DNA of 64,000 nt from an uncultured Mogibacterium sp. (GCF_938041965.1 NZ_CALISE010000020.1:124001-188000); one strand, 5' to 3'. Counted from the stretch's first letter, positions 26,012 through 35,254 are shown. Numbers and translations are program-made. Notes: a model not told the origin generated them from the sequence alone.

Positions 26012-27085
26012 ATGATAGAGATTAAAGACATCGGGAAATTTGAATCCGTACCAGAGATCGTAAGTGACATTGCAAATGGTGATGTAAATGCCTTAGAAGA
26101 ACAGCTATCTAAGGGGTGGGACATCAATGAAGAGATAGTGCTTAGTAAGTACACGAGGCTTTTGCCACTTAACCTAGCTCTTATGATGAATAAATCCAAA
26201 TCTATCAAGTGGTTAGCTGAACACGGAGCAAATCTAAACGATGAAGATAATCCAAGTTTTCTTACTGCAGTTAGATACTCTGATGAGGAAACCATCAGAT
26301 ATCTGGTTTCTCAAGGCGCTGATGTCAATGTTGTTAACTCGGTAGAGACTGAAGCGTTTGAACAAGCTATCTTCGGAGAGAGGCTAGATAACCTAGCTCT
26401 GATCGATGAACTCGGTCATACAGTGAAGAAGTATGGTGGACCAGCCTTTAGAAACTGCTTAGATAAGAGAAATTATGATGTTGTTGATTTCTTTATAAAA
26501 AAAGGCGTCGATATAAACTATAGCGGGGCTGATTCTATTTATCCGTTTAAGCCGACACCACTCTGTGTAGCAGCGAGATACGTTGATCTTGAGATGTGCA
26601 AATACCTCGTGGAACACGGTGCGGATGTGACTATTACAGAAAAAGATGGCATGAGGCCGTACAGCATCGCCTTTGAGAAGGGTGATGACGAGATGGCGGA
26701 GTACTTTAAGGGGCTGGAACCGATTGAGTTTCATAGTCTTCATAACAAGCTGGACGAACTGAAAGTGTACAAGCTTCCTAAGGCGATGATTGATTTGCTG
26801 AAAAGTGATAATCTGCACTTTGAACTTCCAAATTGTGATTTTGGTCACATCGACTTTTTTGAGCTTACCAAAACGATTCCTATGAAGATCGGCAGGCGCA
26901 AAGTGCTTAGGATATCTAGGTCAACTGGAGATTATGACGATATATACGTGGTATGGAATCCTAAGAACAAGAAGGTTGCCGTTTGCGATGTTGAACATGA
27001 GGAACTGAATGATCTATGTGGATTCAAGGATTTTATAGATGACATGGCAGGGCATCTGCAGAGAGTTCTGGAAGGAGAACTATAA
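26012..27085 (+). CDS. Ankyrin repeat protein
   Basis: The 357-residue protein contains a run of ankyrin-type repeats from about residue 15 to 230: LPLNLALMMNKSKSIKWLAEHGANLN, SFLTAVRYSDEETIRYLVSQGADVNV, a degenerate one, and TPLCVAARYVDLEMCKYLVEHGADVT. No signal peptide or membrane segment is seen, so it should be cytoplasmic. The C-terminal 110 residues (about 245-357) form a separate charged domain that I do not recognise. ATG 26012 is favoured over 26009 since AGGAG then has a 6-bp spacing. It is followed 2 bp later by an SMI1/KNR4 gene; both families often serve as immunity proteins for polymorphic toxins, but no toxin is nearby. Confidence 0.84.
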   Translation: MIEIKDIGKFESVPEIVSDIANGDVNALEEQLSKGWDINEEIVLSKYTRLLPLNLALMMNKSKSIKWLAEHGANLNDEDNPSFLTAVRYSDEETIRYLVSQGADVNVVNSVETEAFEQAIFGERLDNLALIDELGHTVKKYGGPAFRNCLDKRNYDVVDFFIKKGVDINYSGADSIYPFKPTPLCVAARYVDLEMCKYLVEHGADVTITEKDGMRPYSIAFEKGDDEMAEYFKGLEPIEFHSLHNKLDELKVYKLPKAMIDLLKSDNLHFELPNCDFGHIDFFELTKTIPMKIGRRKVLRISRSTGDYDDIYVVWNPKNKKVAVCDVEHEELNDLCGFKDFIDDMAGHLQRVLEGEL

Positions 27086-27087
27086 GG

Positions 27088-27678
27088 ATGAATATAGTTG
27101 ATAAGTCTAAGGAACTCGTAAAGTACATATGTGAGAACTTCGAAGAATTGGATTTGGATGATCCGATTGAAGAAGGATATATCGATGACTATGAGGCTGT
27201 GATTGGCGCAACGGAAGAAGAACTCAAGTCATTTGAAGAGGCTTTTGAAGTTGAGTTACCAGAGTCTTTTAAAGAGCTGTACAGATACAAGAATGGCAGT
27301 GGCTATATGTGCGCGTTACCATGTGTAATAGGTGAGCGCGATATGACGTTTTGCCTAATGGGCCTTGAGCGGATAACGAGTAGCAAGGGGTATTTTCAAA
27401 ACAAGGATGAGCTTCTTGCTGACTATCCCGATTTCTTCTCGGCTCAAGATATTGAGCGTCTTAGTGACAGCAGAATTAAGGCGTACCTGTTTAATAAGAG
27501 GTGGTTCCCATTCGCGGAGTATTGTGACAGCTGCTATCTGATGCTGGATATGAATCCTGGAGACGATGGGAAAGTCGGGCAGATAATTTGCTATATTCAC
27601 GATCCTGACGAAGTGGTGTACGTAGCACCGAGCCTTGAGGGACTCGTTTCCAAGGTGTATGATGAAACATGTTCATAG
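27088..27678 (+). CDS. SMI1/KNR4 family protein
   Basis: A 196-residue cytoplasmic protein. EEELKSFEEAFEVELPESFK and LYRYKNGSG (about 47-76) form the hallmark SMI1/KNR4 start (an ELPxxFxxxLxxxNG pattern), and WFPFAEYCDSCYLMLDMNPG (about 137-156) matches the family's (I)PFAxxxGGdxxxxD block. In bacteria this superfamily supplies immunity proteins to contact-dependent and polymorphic toxins and regulates other proteins. It starts 2 bp after the ankyrin gene, so the two are translationally linked. Acidic N-terminus (EELDLDDPIEEGYIDDYE) fits a nucleic-acid-mimicking or toxin-binding surface, but that is inference. Confidence 0.87.
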   Translation: MNIVDKSKELVKYICENFEELDLDDPIEEGYIDDYEAVIGATEEELKSFEEAFEVELPESFKELYRYKNGSGYMCALPCVIGERDMTFCLMGLERITSSKGYFQNKDELLADYPDFFSAQDIERLSDSRIKAYLFNKRWFPFAEYCDSCYLMLDMNPGDDGKVGQIICYIHDPDEVVYVAPSLEGLVSKVYDETCS

Positions 27679-27704
27679 GAGAATAAAATAAACTTGCAAT
27701 TGCC

Positions 27705-27742
27705 AAAAAAGACAAAGAAAAAACAATTTCTTTGTCTTTTTT
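27705..27742 (+). terminator. Terminator after the ankyrin/SMI1 pair
   Basis: AAAAAAGACAAAGAAA - AAACAA - TTTCTTTGTCTTTTTT is a perfect 16-bp stem with a T-run. Confidence 0.88.
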
Positions 27743-27825
27743 AATGCAATTTTATAGATAAAGTAGTATAATTCTCATATTAAATTTTATACAGTTTTAA
27801 ACTATCTTAAAAGCTAGGAGGACTT

Positions 27826-29559
27826 ATGAAAGCTTCAATACGTTATGGCAGGAGTGCAGCACTTGTCTTAGCATTCTTGTTATCATTAATGATGATGATG
27901 CCACCTAACATGGCATATGCAGCTACTAAATACACAGCTACAGGTAGCGAGACTGCAGCTCAGTTAACGGCTATTATCGATGGAACAACTACGGATGCAT
28001 CGGGTAATAAGTACGATGTGATTGAATTCCCTGCAGGAACATACAATTATACAATGACTGCACCGGTTCATATTAGAAGGACAGTGACTATTAAGGCTGA
28101 TGCCGGAGCTAACGTTGTATTTAATGGTGGTGATTTCAGAGGATATGCAGGTTCCAATACAACCTTTACAGGGGATGGAAGCTTCCTGCTTAAGAATCCT
28201 ATTAACTATGGTATATGGTCTAATGATGCATCAGTAAAGTTTAATTTTGACCATACTAATTTCACTATAGATGGTGCACCTGGATTTGGTTTATATGGAC
28301 TATCAGGTGGTAACACCACTAACGTTAAGGGTGGCACATTTGTAATTAAAAATTGTTCAACCTCCGGAAATGAAGGCGGTTTTGAGCTTGATGGAGGGGC
28401 TTTCAATGTATCTGATGGCGCTAAAGTAACTTTCGAAAATAACGGTAATGGTACATTTGGCGACCTATATATGAACGCAAAGATGACAGTAACCGGTGCT
28501 AATACCAAGGTTACAATTAATGAGAGCAGAGCCGGGAACTCATACGGAATGGTTCTTGCAGGAATAGGTGCCTTGAAAATTGATGGAGCTACAGTAGAAG
28601 TTAACACAACAACGGCTTCAAGAGGTATCAATGCCGGCAGCAATGCTGCTAATACTATTGATATCGTTAAGGGTGGAAAACTCTTAGTTAAGGCTAAGAG
28701 TGGAACAGCAGTTAGCGGTATAAGGAGGGCAAAAGTTACTGCAAGTGATGATAGTATCCTCAAGGTTGAAGGATATAAGTACGCACTTGACGGAAGTATG
28801 CTGTCTACCAGCGGTAAGCCTCATGTGACACTTGATGGAGAAACATTTGACAACGGTTCAGTACCTTTCTTTACAGGAGGAACTAATGGATCGATAATCA
28901 TGGGTGGCTCGGTGCTTGAGGATTACAAAGAGCATGTAGTTGATGGTGTAGTGACTCCTACTGCAGGTGGTAATCAGGTTGCAAAACAGCCTGAAAATGC
29001 TAACGGAGAGTTGTTAACACGTTTTGATATAAAGGGATTTTCAAATAAATCTATTAGCATAGCAGCTGACCCGGCTAATGCTGCGCACTCCGCTTACACA
29101 TATAATGTAGGCGAGAATCACAATGGGGTAGCATACGTGTGGGCACCAGCTGTAAAGGTTAACTTCTGGGAGACTAAGAAAGCACTTGATAATAATGATA
29201 ATAGCAAGATGATAAAGTCTCTCACAACTATTCGTGGCAATAACCTAAAGTTAGTTGGAGCAGTCGCACCTTCAGAACCTGCAGCACCTGCAGGAAAGGT
29301 GTTCTCTCACTGGGTGAATGCGGAAACAGGACAGGCATTTGATGCGAATACAGCACTTGTTAAGGGTGAAACTAATGTGTATCCTGAATACAAGGATGCT
29401 CCTCCACAGACTCCTTCAAAGAAAGTAGATAAGAAAGTGGTAAAGGTTAAGAAGAGTCCTAAGACAGGAGATGTTCAGAGAGTTGCACTCTATGCTGGAG
29501 TTCTTATTGTGACAATTATTGCGCTAGTAAGTGTTGTAAGGCTTAAACGCAGAGCGTAA
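27826..29559 (+). CDS. Cell-wall anchored surface protein with parallel beta-helix-like region
   Basis: A 577-residue exported protein. The signal peptide ends near AYAA (about residue 33). Residues about 60-390 are a chain of beta-strand turns rich in N, G, T and V (TVTIKADAGANVVFNGGDF, GSFLLKNP, TVEVNTTTASRGINAGS), as in pectate-lyase-like right-handed beta-helices or right-handed surface adhesins. Then come a domain with VNFWETKKALDNND / VFSHWVNAETG (InlB-like), a basic linker KKVDKKVVKVKK, and the sorting signal SPKTGDV, a hydrophobic segment and KRRA. A strong GGAGG precedes the ATG. Likely adhesin or substrate-binding surface protein. Confidence 0.82.
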   Translation: MKASIRYGRSAALVLAFLLSLMMMMPPNMAYAATKYTATGSETAAQLTAIIDGTTTDASGNKYDVIEFPAGTYNYTMTAPVHIRRTVTIKADAGANVVFNGGDFRGYAGSNTTFTGDGSFLLKNPINYGIWSNDASVKFNFDHTNFTIDGAPGFGLYGLSGGNTTNVKGGTFVIKNCSTSGNEGGFELDGGAFNVSDGAKVTFENNGNGTFGDLYMNAKMTVTGANTKVTINESRAGNSYGMVLAGIGALKIDGATVEVNTTTASRGINAGSNAANTIDIVKGGKLLVKAKSGTAVSGIRRAKVTASDDSILKVEGYKYALDGSMLSTSGKPHVTLDGETFDNGSVPFFTGGTNGSIIMGGSVLEDYKEHVVDGVVTPTAGGNQVAKQPENANGELLTRFDIKGFSNKSISIAADPANAAHSAYTYNVGENHNGVAYVWAPAVKVNFWETKKALDNNDNSKMIKSLTTIRGNNLKLVGAVAPSEPAAPAGKVFSHWVNAETGQAFDANTALVKGETNVYPEYKDAPPQTPSKKVDKKVVKVKKSPKTGDVQRVALYAGVLIVTIIALVSVVRLKRRA

Positions 29560-29658
29560 TTTGATGGCCAATGATATATCCATTAGGGAACAGTTGTGAA
29601 TAAGGTTTATTGCGAACAAATAAAGCTTGCAAATTAGGATCTTAATAATTAGCACATA

Positions 29659-29705
29659 AAAGTAATAGGTAAATGCAGAATCATGCGTTTACCTATTACT
29701 TTTTT
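29659..29705 (+). terminator. Terminator of the second surface protein
   Basis: AAAGTAATAGGTAAATGCA pairs with TGCGTTTACCTATTACTTTT (G-T pairs) and a TTTTTT run follows. Confidence 0.88.
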
Positions 29706-29829
29706 GCGCAATCTATACTAACCTAAAAATAATTATTCCATTTCATAAACATTTCATATATCTTCAGTAATATTTGACTTGTTAAGGCAAATGCCCAATG
29801 AGGAAATCTAGAAGGAGGATAAATGTAAA

Positions 29830-31113
29830 GTGATAAAAAATGCAATAGCCTATGTCACCAGGCGTAGGTACAGGGCACTTATAATCTTCGTGATTTTGAC
29901 TGTGGTTCTCGCATGTATACATGTGTGTTTAAATATAATTGTATCTAGCGACAGTATGGAGCGAACATTATATAAGACCTCTAATTCATCGTTATCAATA
30001 GTCCGAAAGGCTGAGCAAAGCACTTTTGAACTCAACAAATTTGATGAGTTGAAGCGAATCAAGGAGATTAGTAATATTGTGCCGGAGTACGAAGGCATAG
30101 CTAGCCTTGAAGGGAGCAATGTTGTATCAAGCAAACAGACTGTAAGACGAGATGACGTATCAGGAGATTTAAGCAACGCAGCTGCTGTGAGGGCGACCGG
30201 AAGTACAAAGCGAGAATTGCTATTCAGCAGTGGTGTATTTACCCTAGAAAAAGGTAGACACATCTCATCAAAAGACAAGGGAAAAGTTCTGGTTCACAAA
30301 AAGTTTGCAGATCGAAACAAACTTAAATTACATGATAAAGTAAAACTAAAATTTCTAAAAACAGATGGGAGCACTTCATCAAGTGGAGAAACTCAAACTC
30401 TCGAAATCGTCGGGATTTTCTCCGGTAAGATGCAGGAGCAGCATACAGGTCTGCCATCAGATCTCAGTGAGAACACGATGTTTGCCGATTATGAATCCAG
30501 CCAAAAAGGATTAGGGTATGAAGGCGGTAATCGAGTGGTTAACAAGGTAACTATTACAGCAAGCAGTCCTGAAAAGCTGGAAACTGTAGAGAAAAAAATA
30601 AAGAAACTTGACGTTGATTGGTCGAGTTTTGAAGCGACTAAAAATAATGGAGCTTTTCAAGAGGCCGCAAAATCTCTTACCGGTATAAGAAAAATCATGA
30701 GAGTCATGACAATGGCAATTCTAGGAGGAGGTACAATTGTACTTTCGCTTATATTAGTGCTGTGGTTAAGGGAGAGAATTTATGAGATTGGGATTCTTTT
30801 GTCTATTGGTGTAAGTAAGGCGGCGATAGTTGGACAGTTTATTCTGGAACTAATATTTGTATCAATACCGGCTATAATAGCTTCTTATATAATCGGAAAG
30901 GTCGCTCTATCGTTCATTGTAGGCGGATTTGTAGGAAGTGATGAAACGGGTGCTTTGGCGCGAGGGTTAAGTGAAGGGGGCATCAGTAGCGAGCTCATGA
31001 CATTTGCAATAAGTTATGCATTGCTCATAGTAATAATAATCGTTTCGGTTGCTATAACATCTGGAGCAATTCTAATACGTAGTCCAAAGGAAATACTATC
31101 TAAAATCAGTTAG
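29830..31113 (+). CDS. ABC transporter permease, FtsX type (copy 1)
   Basis: A 427-residue permease starting at GTG (MIKNAIAYVTRRRYR; the paralogue at 31777 starts MIKNALAYVTRKRLK). One N-terminal helix (LIIFVILTVVLACIHVCLNI), an extracellular MacB-like domain (about 45-280), and three C-terminal helices (about 295-315, 340-365, 395-415) with the GILLSIGVSKAAIVGQF coupling motif match the MacB/FtsX family. AAGGAGG lies 11 bp from the GTG; a 2-codon ATG-TAA ORF sits closer (29823-29828). Together with the adjacent ATPase, second permease and two-component system it resembles peptide-sensing and detoxification ABC modules. The extracellular domain shows no recognised ligand site. Confidence 0.86.
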   Translation: MIKNAIAYVTRRRYRALIIFVILTVVLACIHVCLNIIVSSDSMERTLYKTSNSSLSIVRKAEQSTFELNKFDELKRIKEISNIVPEYEGIASLEGSNVVSSKQTVRRDDVSGDLSNAAAVRATGSTKRELLFSSGVFTLEKGRHISSKDKGKVLVHKKFADRNKLKLHDKVKLKFLKTDGSTSSSGETQTLEIVGIFSGKMQEQHTGLPSDLSENTMFADYESSQKGLGYEGGNRVVNKVTITASSPEKLETVEKKIKKLDVDWSSFEATKNNGAFQEAAKSLTGIRKIMRVMTMAILGGGTIVLSLILVLWLRERIYEIGILLSIGVSKAAIVGQFILELIFVSIPAIIASYIIGKVALSFIVGGFVGSDETGALARGLSEGGISSELMTFAISYALLIVIIIVSVAITSGAILIRSPKEILSKIS

Positions 31114-31121
31114 GAGAAAGA

Positions 31122-31766
31122 ATGAAGATAATTGAAATTAAAAATGCATCATACAGCTATATTGGCTCGAGAGACAAGGTGCTGTCATCGATTAATTGCA
31201 GCTTTGAAGCTGGCAAATTTTACGCTATAACCGGTAAATCAGGTGCGGGAAAGTCGACATTCCTATCCCTTTTGGCAGGCCTTGATAGACCTAGCTCGGG
31301 AGAGATTTATTTCAATGGTAAGAGCATAGCATTGCATGGTTATAGCAACCATCGTAGGGATAACATCTCTCTTGTGTTCCAAAATTATAACTTAATAGAC
31401 TATCTAACACCGCTTGAAAATGTTAGGCTTGTAAATAGAAATGCTTCTGATGAACTACTACTGAAGCTAGGTTTAAATAGTAGTGAGATTAAGAGAAATG
31501 TGATGAAGTTATCCGGTGGTCAGCAGCAAAGAGTTGCGATAGCAAGAGCACTTGCGTCCGAAGCTCCCGTAATACTTGCAGATGAGCCGACCGGAAACCT
31601 TGATGATTCCACCGCAAGCGAGATCATAGGAATTCTTAAGACTTTAGCCCAAGAGCGGAACAAGTGTGTAATAGTTGTTACACACAGTAAAGAGGTTGCA
31701 AATGCGGCAGATGTAGTGATGGAGCTAAGTGGTAAGAAGCTCAAAGAGACGAGAAAGCAGAGCTAG
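31122..31766 (+). CDS. ABC transporter ATP-binding protein (MacB/LolD type)
   Basis: A 214-residue ATPase with Walker A ITGKSGAGKSTFLSLLAGLD (about 36-55), Q-loop VFQNYNLIDYLT, signature [19 protein letters not shown], Walker B PVILADEPTGNLDD and the H-loop VTHSKEVA. This is the class that powers FtsX/MacB-type permeases. It is flanked by two such permeases (8 bp after the first ends; the second begins 10 bp after its stop), so the three probably form one complex or two alternative ones. Ribosome binding site AGGAG. Confidence 0.95.
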   Translation: MKIIEIKNASYSYIGSRDKVLSSINCSFEAGKFYAITGKSGAGKSTFLSLLAGLDRPSSGEIYFNGKSIALHGYSNHRRDNISLVFQNYNLIDYLTPLENVRLVNRNASDELLLKLGLNSSEIKRNVMKLSGGQQQRVAIARALASEAPVILADEPTGNLDDSTASEIIGILKTLAQERNKCVIVVTHSKEVANAADVVMELSGKKLKETRKQS

Positions 31767-31776
31767 GAGGATGACG

Positions 31777-33153
31777 ATGATAAAAAATGCATTAGCATAT
31801 GTCACAAGAAAGAGACTGAAATCTCTAATTATACTGCTTGTTATCACAGCGATGGCAACTCTCAGTATGATTGGTCTATCAATCAAGGATGCTACTAATA
31901 GAGCAGCAGCCAAGACTTTTGGAAACATAACTAATAGTTTCACTATGGAAATAAACCGCCAAGTTAATGCGGGTACCCCTAGAGGTGGCGGAAATATCCG
32001 TAATGAAGATATAAATAAGATCGTTAAATCCGGACATGTAAAAGACTATGTCAAGCGTATAGGGGCAGTAGCTGATCTTGTAGGCTGTGACATAATTAGA
32101 ACTGAAGCGACAAATCGGAATGAGGATGAGGAGCGAATAGAGAAGTTTAAGAGCACAGTAATGGTGACTGGAGTTAATGATTCATCCAAAGAGACGAAGT
32201 TTGTATCGGGTGCTTTTAGACTTGTGGATGGAAAACATCTTGAGAAGAATGATAAGAACAAGGTGTTGATTCATAAAGAATTAGCTGAAAAGAATAATCT
32301 CAAGGTCGGTGATAAGATTAAGATTAAATCTAACCAATATGATGCTGACAACGAGAAGCAGGCAGATGAAACTATAGAAGTTGAAATAAAGGGAATTTTT
32401 GATGGTCACAACAAGGGTGGTGTAAGTGCAGCTGTTGAACTGTACGAGAATAACATAATCAGCGATATCGACACGGCTGCTAAGCTTTACGGAAATACAG
32501 AACAAACTGCGGTATATCAAGATGCAACATTCTTTGTAAAAGGTGACAAAAATCTGGATAAGGTTATTAAGAGTATTAAGGGACTTGATGTGGATTGGAA
32601 TAAATACTCTTTGGTTAAGAGCACTTCGAACTATCCGGCACTACAGCAGTCGATTTCCGGAATATACTCATCTGCAAACAAGCTATTTGTTGGAGGAATT
32701 ATATTTGCAGGAATAGTAGTATCGCTACTGTTGTTCCTATGGATGAATTCAAGGAAGAAAGAGGTAGCAGTTCTTCTTTCAATCGGCAGAACCAAGAAGG
32801 AAATCGCAGGACAATTTGCAGCAGAGCTTATATTTGTAGCCATTCCGGCCTATATTATATCTTTCTTTGCAGCGGGGGCACTAGGTAAGGTGATTGGTAA
32901 TAAAGTTCTACGCGGTGTAACGGGAGGCATTGCTGATGGTATAGCTAAAGAGTCCGCTTCATCAGGGCTCGGAGGTGGAGCAGAAGTTGACGGATTTAAC
33001 AAGACTCTGACAAGTTTAGATGTTATCATCAATACAAGGGCATTCATTTATGTAGTGCTCTTCATGACGGTGATACTGGCAATTTCGCTAATCATATCCA
33101 CATATCGCATCCTTCGCAAGAGACCTAAGGAGTTGCTTATAGATGTGAAATAA
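31777..33153 (+). CDS. ABC transporter permease, FtsX type (copy 2)
   Basis: A 458-residue paralogue of 29830-31113, with one N-terminal helix (LIILLVITAMATLSMIGLS), an extracellular domain (about 45-290), and three C-terminal helices with VAVLLSIGRTKKEIAGQF and a final RILRKRPKELLIDVK. A Gly/Ser-rich loop near residue 380-400 (ASSGLGGGAEVDG) is an extra insert relative to copy 1. Start chosen at 31777 because AGGAGG is then 6 bp upstream; the frame remains open upstream to 31729 inside the ATPase gene. Sharing one ATPase suggests a heterodimeric permease. Confidence 0.87.
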   Translation: MIKNALAYVTRKRLKSLIILLVITAMATLSMIGLSIKDATNRAAAKTFGNITNSFTMEINRQVNAGTPRGGGNIRNEDINKIVKSGHVKDYVKRIGAVADLVGCDIIRTEATNRNEDEERIEKFKSTVMVTGVNDSSKETKFVSGAFRLVDGKHLEKNDKNKVLIHKELAEKNNLKVGDKIKIKSNQYDADNEKQADETIEVEIKGIFDGHNKGGVSAAVELYENNIISDIDTAAKLYGNTEQTAVYQDATFFVKGDKNLDKVIKSIKGLDVDWNKYSLVKSTSNYPALQQSISGIYSSANKLFVGGIIFAGIVVSLLLFLWMNSRKKEVAVLLSIGRTKKEIAGQFAAELIFVAIPAYIISFFAAGALGKVIGNKVLRGVTGGIADGIAKESASSGLGGGAEVDGFNKTLTSLDVIINTRAFIYVVLFMTVILAISLIISTYRILRKRPKELLIDVK

Positions 33154-33167
33154 AGACTGGAGGGTCA

Positions 33168-33824
33168 ATGAAGATTCTTATAGTTGAAGACGATAAGAAC
33201 ATCAGGGAGGGAGTCGCAGACTTCCTCTCTGAGTTTGGTTATAATACAATTGAGGCATCTGATGGACGAGAGGCTCTCGAAAAATTTGATGAACAAGATA
33301 TCAGCCTTGTAATTCTCGACATTCAGATACCATATATTAATGGTTTAGAAGTTCTAAAGGAGATTAGAAAACGAAGCAAATTACCTGTTCTTATGCTTAC
33401 GGCATTTAGCGATGAAGAGTATAAAATTGATGCATATACGAACTTGGCGGATGGATATTTGGAGAAGCCTTTTTCGTTACCAGTATTACGTGCTCGTGTA
33501 GATTCGTTGATTGAACGTCATTATGGTATGCATGACAAATTCTGTTATGGCAATGTTGATGTTGATTTTGACAGTTATACGGCTACGCTAGATAATGAGC
33601 CAGTAGATATAAATGCTAAAGAGGTTGATATACTAAAATATTTGGTTGAAAATGAAGGGCGAGCACTGACAAGAGAGCAGATAATAGATAGTGTCTGGAA
33701 AGCGACAGAGGAACCGCCGTTCGATCGCGTAATAGATGTGTATATCAAGGAACTCCGTAAGAAGCTTGGACTCGATTGCATAGTGACTATTAGAAATGTA
33801 GGATATAAACTGGAGAGAAAATGA
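33168..33824 (+). CDS. OmpR/PhoB-type response regulator
   Basis: A 218-residue two-domain regulator. The receiver (1-120) has acidic residues E7-D8-D9, phosphoacceptor D51 in LVILDIQIP and the conserved Thr/Lys switch (MLTAF, EKPFS). The C-terminal winged helix (about 130-218) has the OmpR pattern: INAKEVDILKYLVENEGRAL, REQIIDSVW and VDVYIKELRKKLG. It overlaps the kinase start by 4 bp. Likely target is the ABC module directly upstream, 14 bp away, as usual for BceRS-like and VraDE-like sets; the target operator is not identified. Confidence 0.94.
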   Translation: MKILIVEDDKNIREGVADFLSEFGYNTIEASDGREALEKFDEQDISLVILDIQIPYINGLEVLKEIRKRSKLPVLMLTAFSDEEYKIDAYTNLADGYLEKPFSLPVLRARVDSLIERHYGMHDKFCYGNVDVDFDSYTATLDNEPVDINAKEVDILKYLVENEGRALTREQIIDSVWKATEEPPFDRVIDVYIKELRKKLGLDCIVTIRNVGYKLERK

Positions 33825-35143
33825 GAAACTTGAAGATATTCCCCAAATTATTTGTCCAAACGTTCGCCATACTTGGAATTTTGATTGTAGTTGTCCATAT
33901 TATGGTATTTCTTATGTTCCCTAAAGTGTACCTTGAGAATAGAAAGAGTAAAATAAATATCAAGGCTAATGAAGTTTCTGCAGCTTTGCAGGGAAAAGAT
34001 GAACAGTTTGTTGAGCAGTATTTGACCTTCTATTCGAGAAGCAGTGAAATTAAAGCTTTCATTGATTCAAACAGTGACTCAGGCGAGGTGAAAATCGGTG
34101 AGAATGCTGAAAATAGCATTGACAAGTCGAGCGATAACAATTCTTTAATTATAGAGACTCGTAATATTAAGCTAGCTAATGGCAGTAAATTGTCAGTGAA
34201 TTTTGTTTCAACTGCTGATATGCGACAAGAGGCCAAGGGTCTAATAATAAAGTTTCTTCCTATATCTTTAGCAGTTTCACTAGCGATATCAGTTTTAGTA
34301 TCACTGATATATGCAAGACTTTTGACAAGAAATGTTCAAGAAATAAAAGAAGTTACAACTCGAATGATGGAACTTGATAGAAGCGCTCTTTTGCCTGTCG
34401 AATCATCAGATGAGATAGGACAGCTCAAAGCGCAAATTAATGACTTGTATGTAGCTTTACTTGAACTGATAGATGATCTTGAGGTCAAGAATGAAGAGAT
34501 TATAAAGCTTGAGAATTTAAAATTTGACTTCTTTAGAGGTGCTTCTCACGAATTAAAAACTCCATTAGCTAGCCTTAAAATTATTCTTGAAAATATGAAA
34601 TATAACATTGGCAAGTATAAGAATCGTGATAGTTATATTGACAACTGCATTGAGATAGTCAATGGGTTGGCACAGAATATATCGCAGATTCTCTCTGTTT
34701 CTTCGCTCGATCACCTTAGTGACGAAGAGGAAGAAATGGTTATAAATGAGATTTTGCAGGAGGTTCTAGATAAGTATGAACTTATGGCTGCGCAACGAAG
34801 TGTCTCAATCAACAACCGTCTCGGTGATGAAAAAATTTACATAGGTAAGAGTGCTCTTAAGGTGATATTATCCAATGTAGTTGGTAATGCTGTAAAGTAT
34901 TCGGATACAGGAGGTATCATAGATATCGGTTCAGATAACGGTTGGATGTATATAGATAATACTTACGATGACGCAGAAAATCTCGATTGTGAAAGACTAT
35001 TTGAAGTGAACTTTGACTTAGGAAAGGATAATAGCAATGGACTAGGTCTGTACATAGTAAGAAATATTCTGTTAAGTTACGGGATTGAGCACAAGCTAGA
35101 ACGACGTGAAAAAAGCATAAGATTTACGATTAAAATTACTTAG
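33821..35143 (+). CDS. Sensor histidine kinase
   Basis: A 440-residue kinase with an N-terminal membrane helix (LFVQTFAILGILIVVVHIMV), an extracellular sensor of about 100 residues, a second helix (LPISLAVSLAISVLVSLIYA), a HAMP-like linker, the H-box FFRGASHELKTPLASL (His about 245), N-box VVGNAVKYS (about 352) and G-box GLGLYIVRNIL. The extracellular sensor distinguishes it from BceS-type kinases, which almost lack one; so it may sense its ligand directly. The start overlaps the regulator's stop. Ribosome binding site GAGAGAAA is weak, so translational coupling is likely. Confidence 0.93.
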   Translation: MRNLKIFPKLFVQTFAILGILIVVVHIMVFLMFPKVYLENRKSKINIKANEVSAALQGKDEQFVEQYLTFYSRSSEIKAFIDSNSDSGEVKIGENAENSIDKSSDNNSLIIETRNIKLANGSKLSVNFVSTADMRQEAKGLIIKFLPISLAVSLAISVLVSLIYARLLTRNVQEIKEVTTRMMELDRSALLPVESSDEIGQLKAQINDLYVALLELIDDLEVKNEEIIKLENLKFDFFRGASHELKTPLASLKIILENMKYNIGKYKNRDSYIDNCIEIVNGLAQNISQILSVSSLDHLSDEEEEMVINEILQEVLDKYELMAAQRSVSINNRLGDEKIYIGKSALKVILSNVVGNAVKYSDTGGIIDIGSDNGWMYIDNTYDDAENLDCERLFEVNFDLGKDNSNGLGLYIVRNILLSYGIEHKLERREKSIRFTIKIT

Positions 35144-35178
35144 TAAAGATGAAATAAATATATTTAAATAGTTAACAG

Positions 35179-35219
35179 AAAAAAGTCAATCGTCACAATG
35201 GTGATTGACTCCTTTTTTC
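35179..35219 (+). terminator. Terminator of the ABC/two-component unit
   Basis: AAAAAAGTCAATCGTCAC and GTGATTGACT pair across an AATG loop, with a TTTTTT run after. Confidence 0.82.
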
Positions 35220-35254
35220 GTTTGAATTACACCAAAACCACACCTTCGCTCTTA

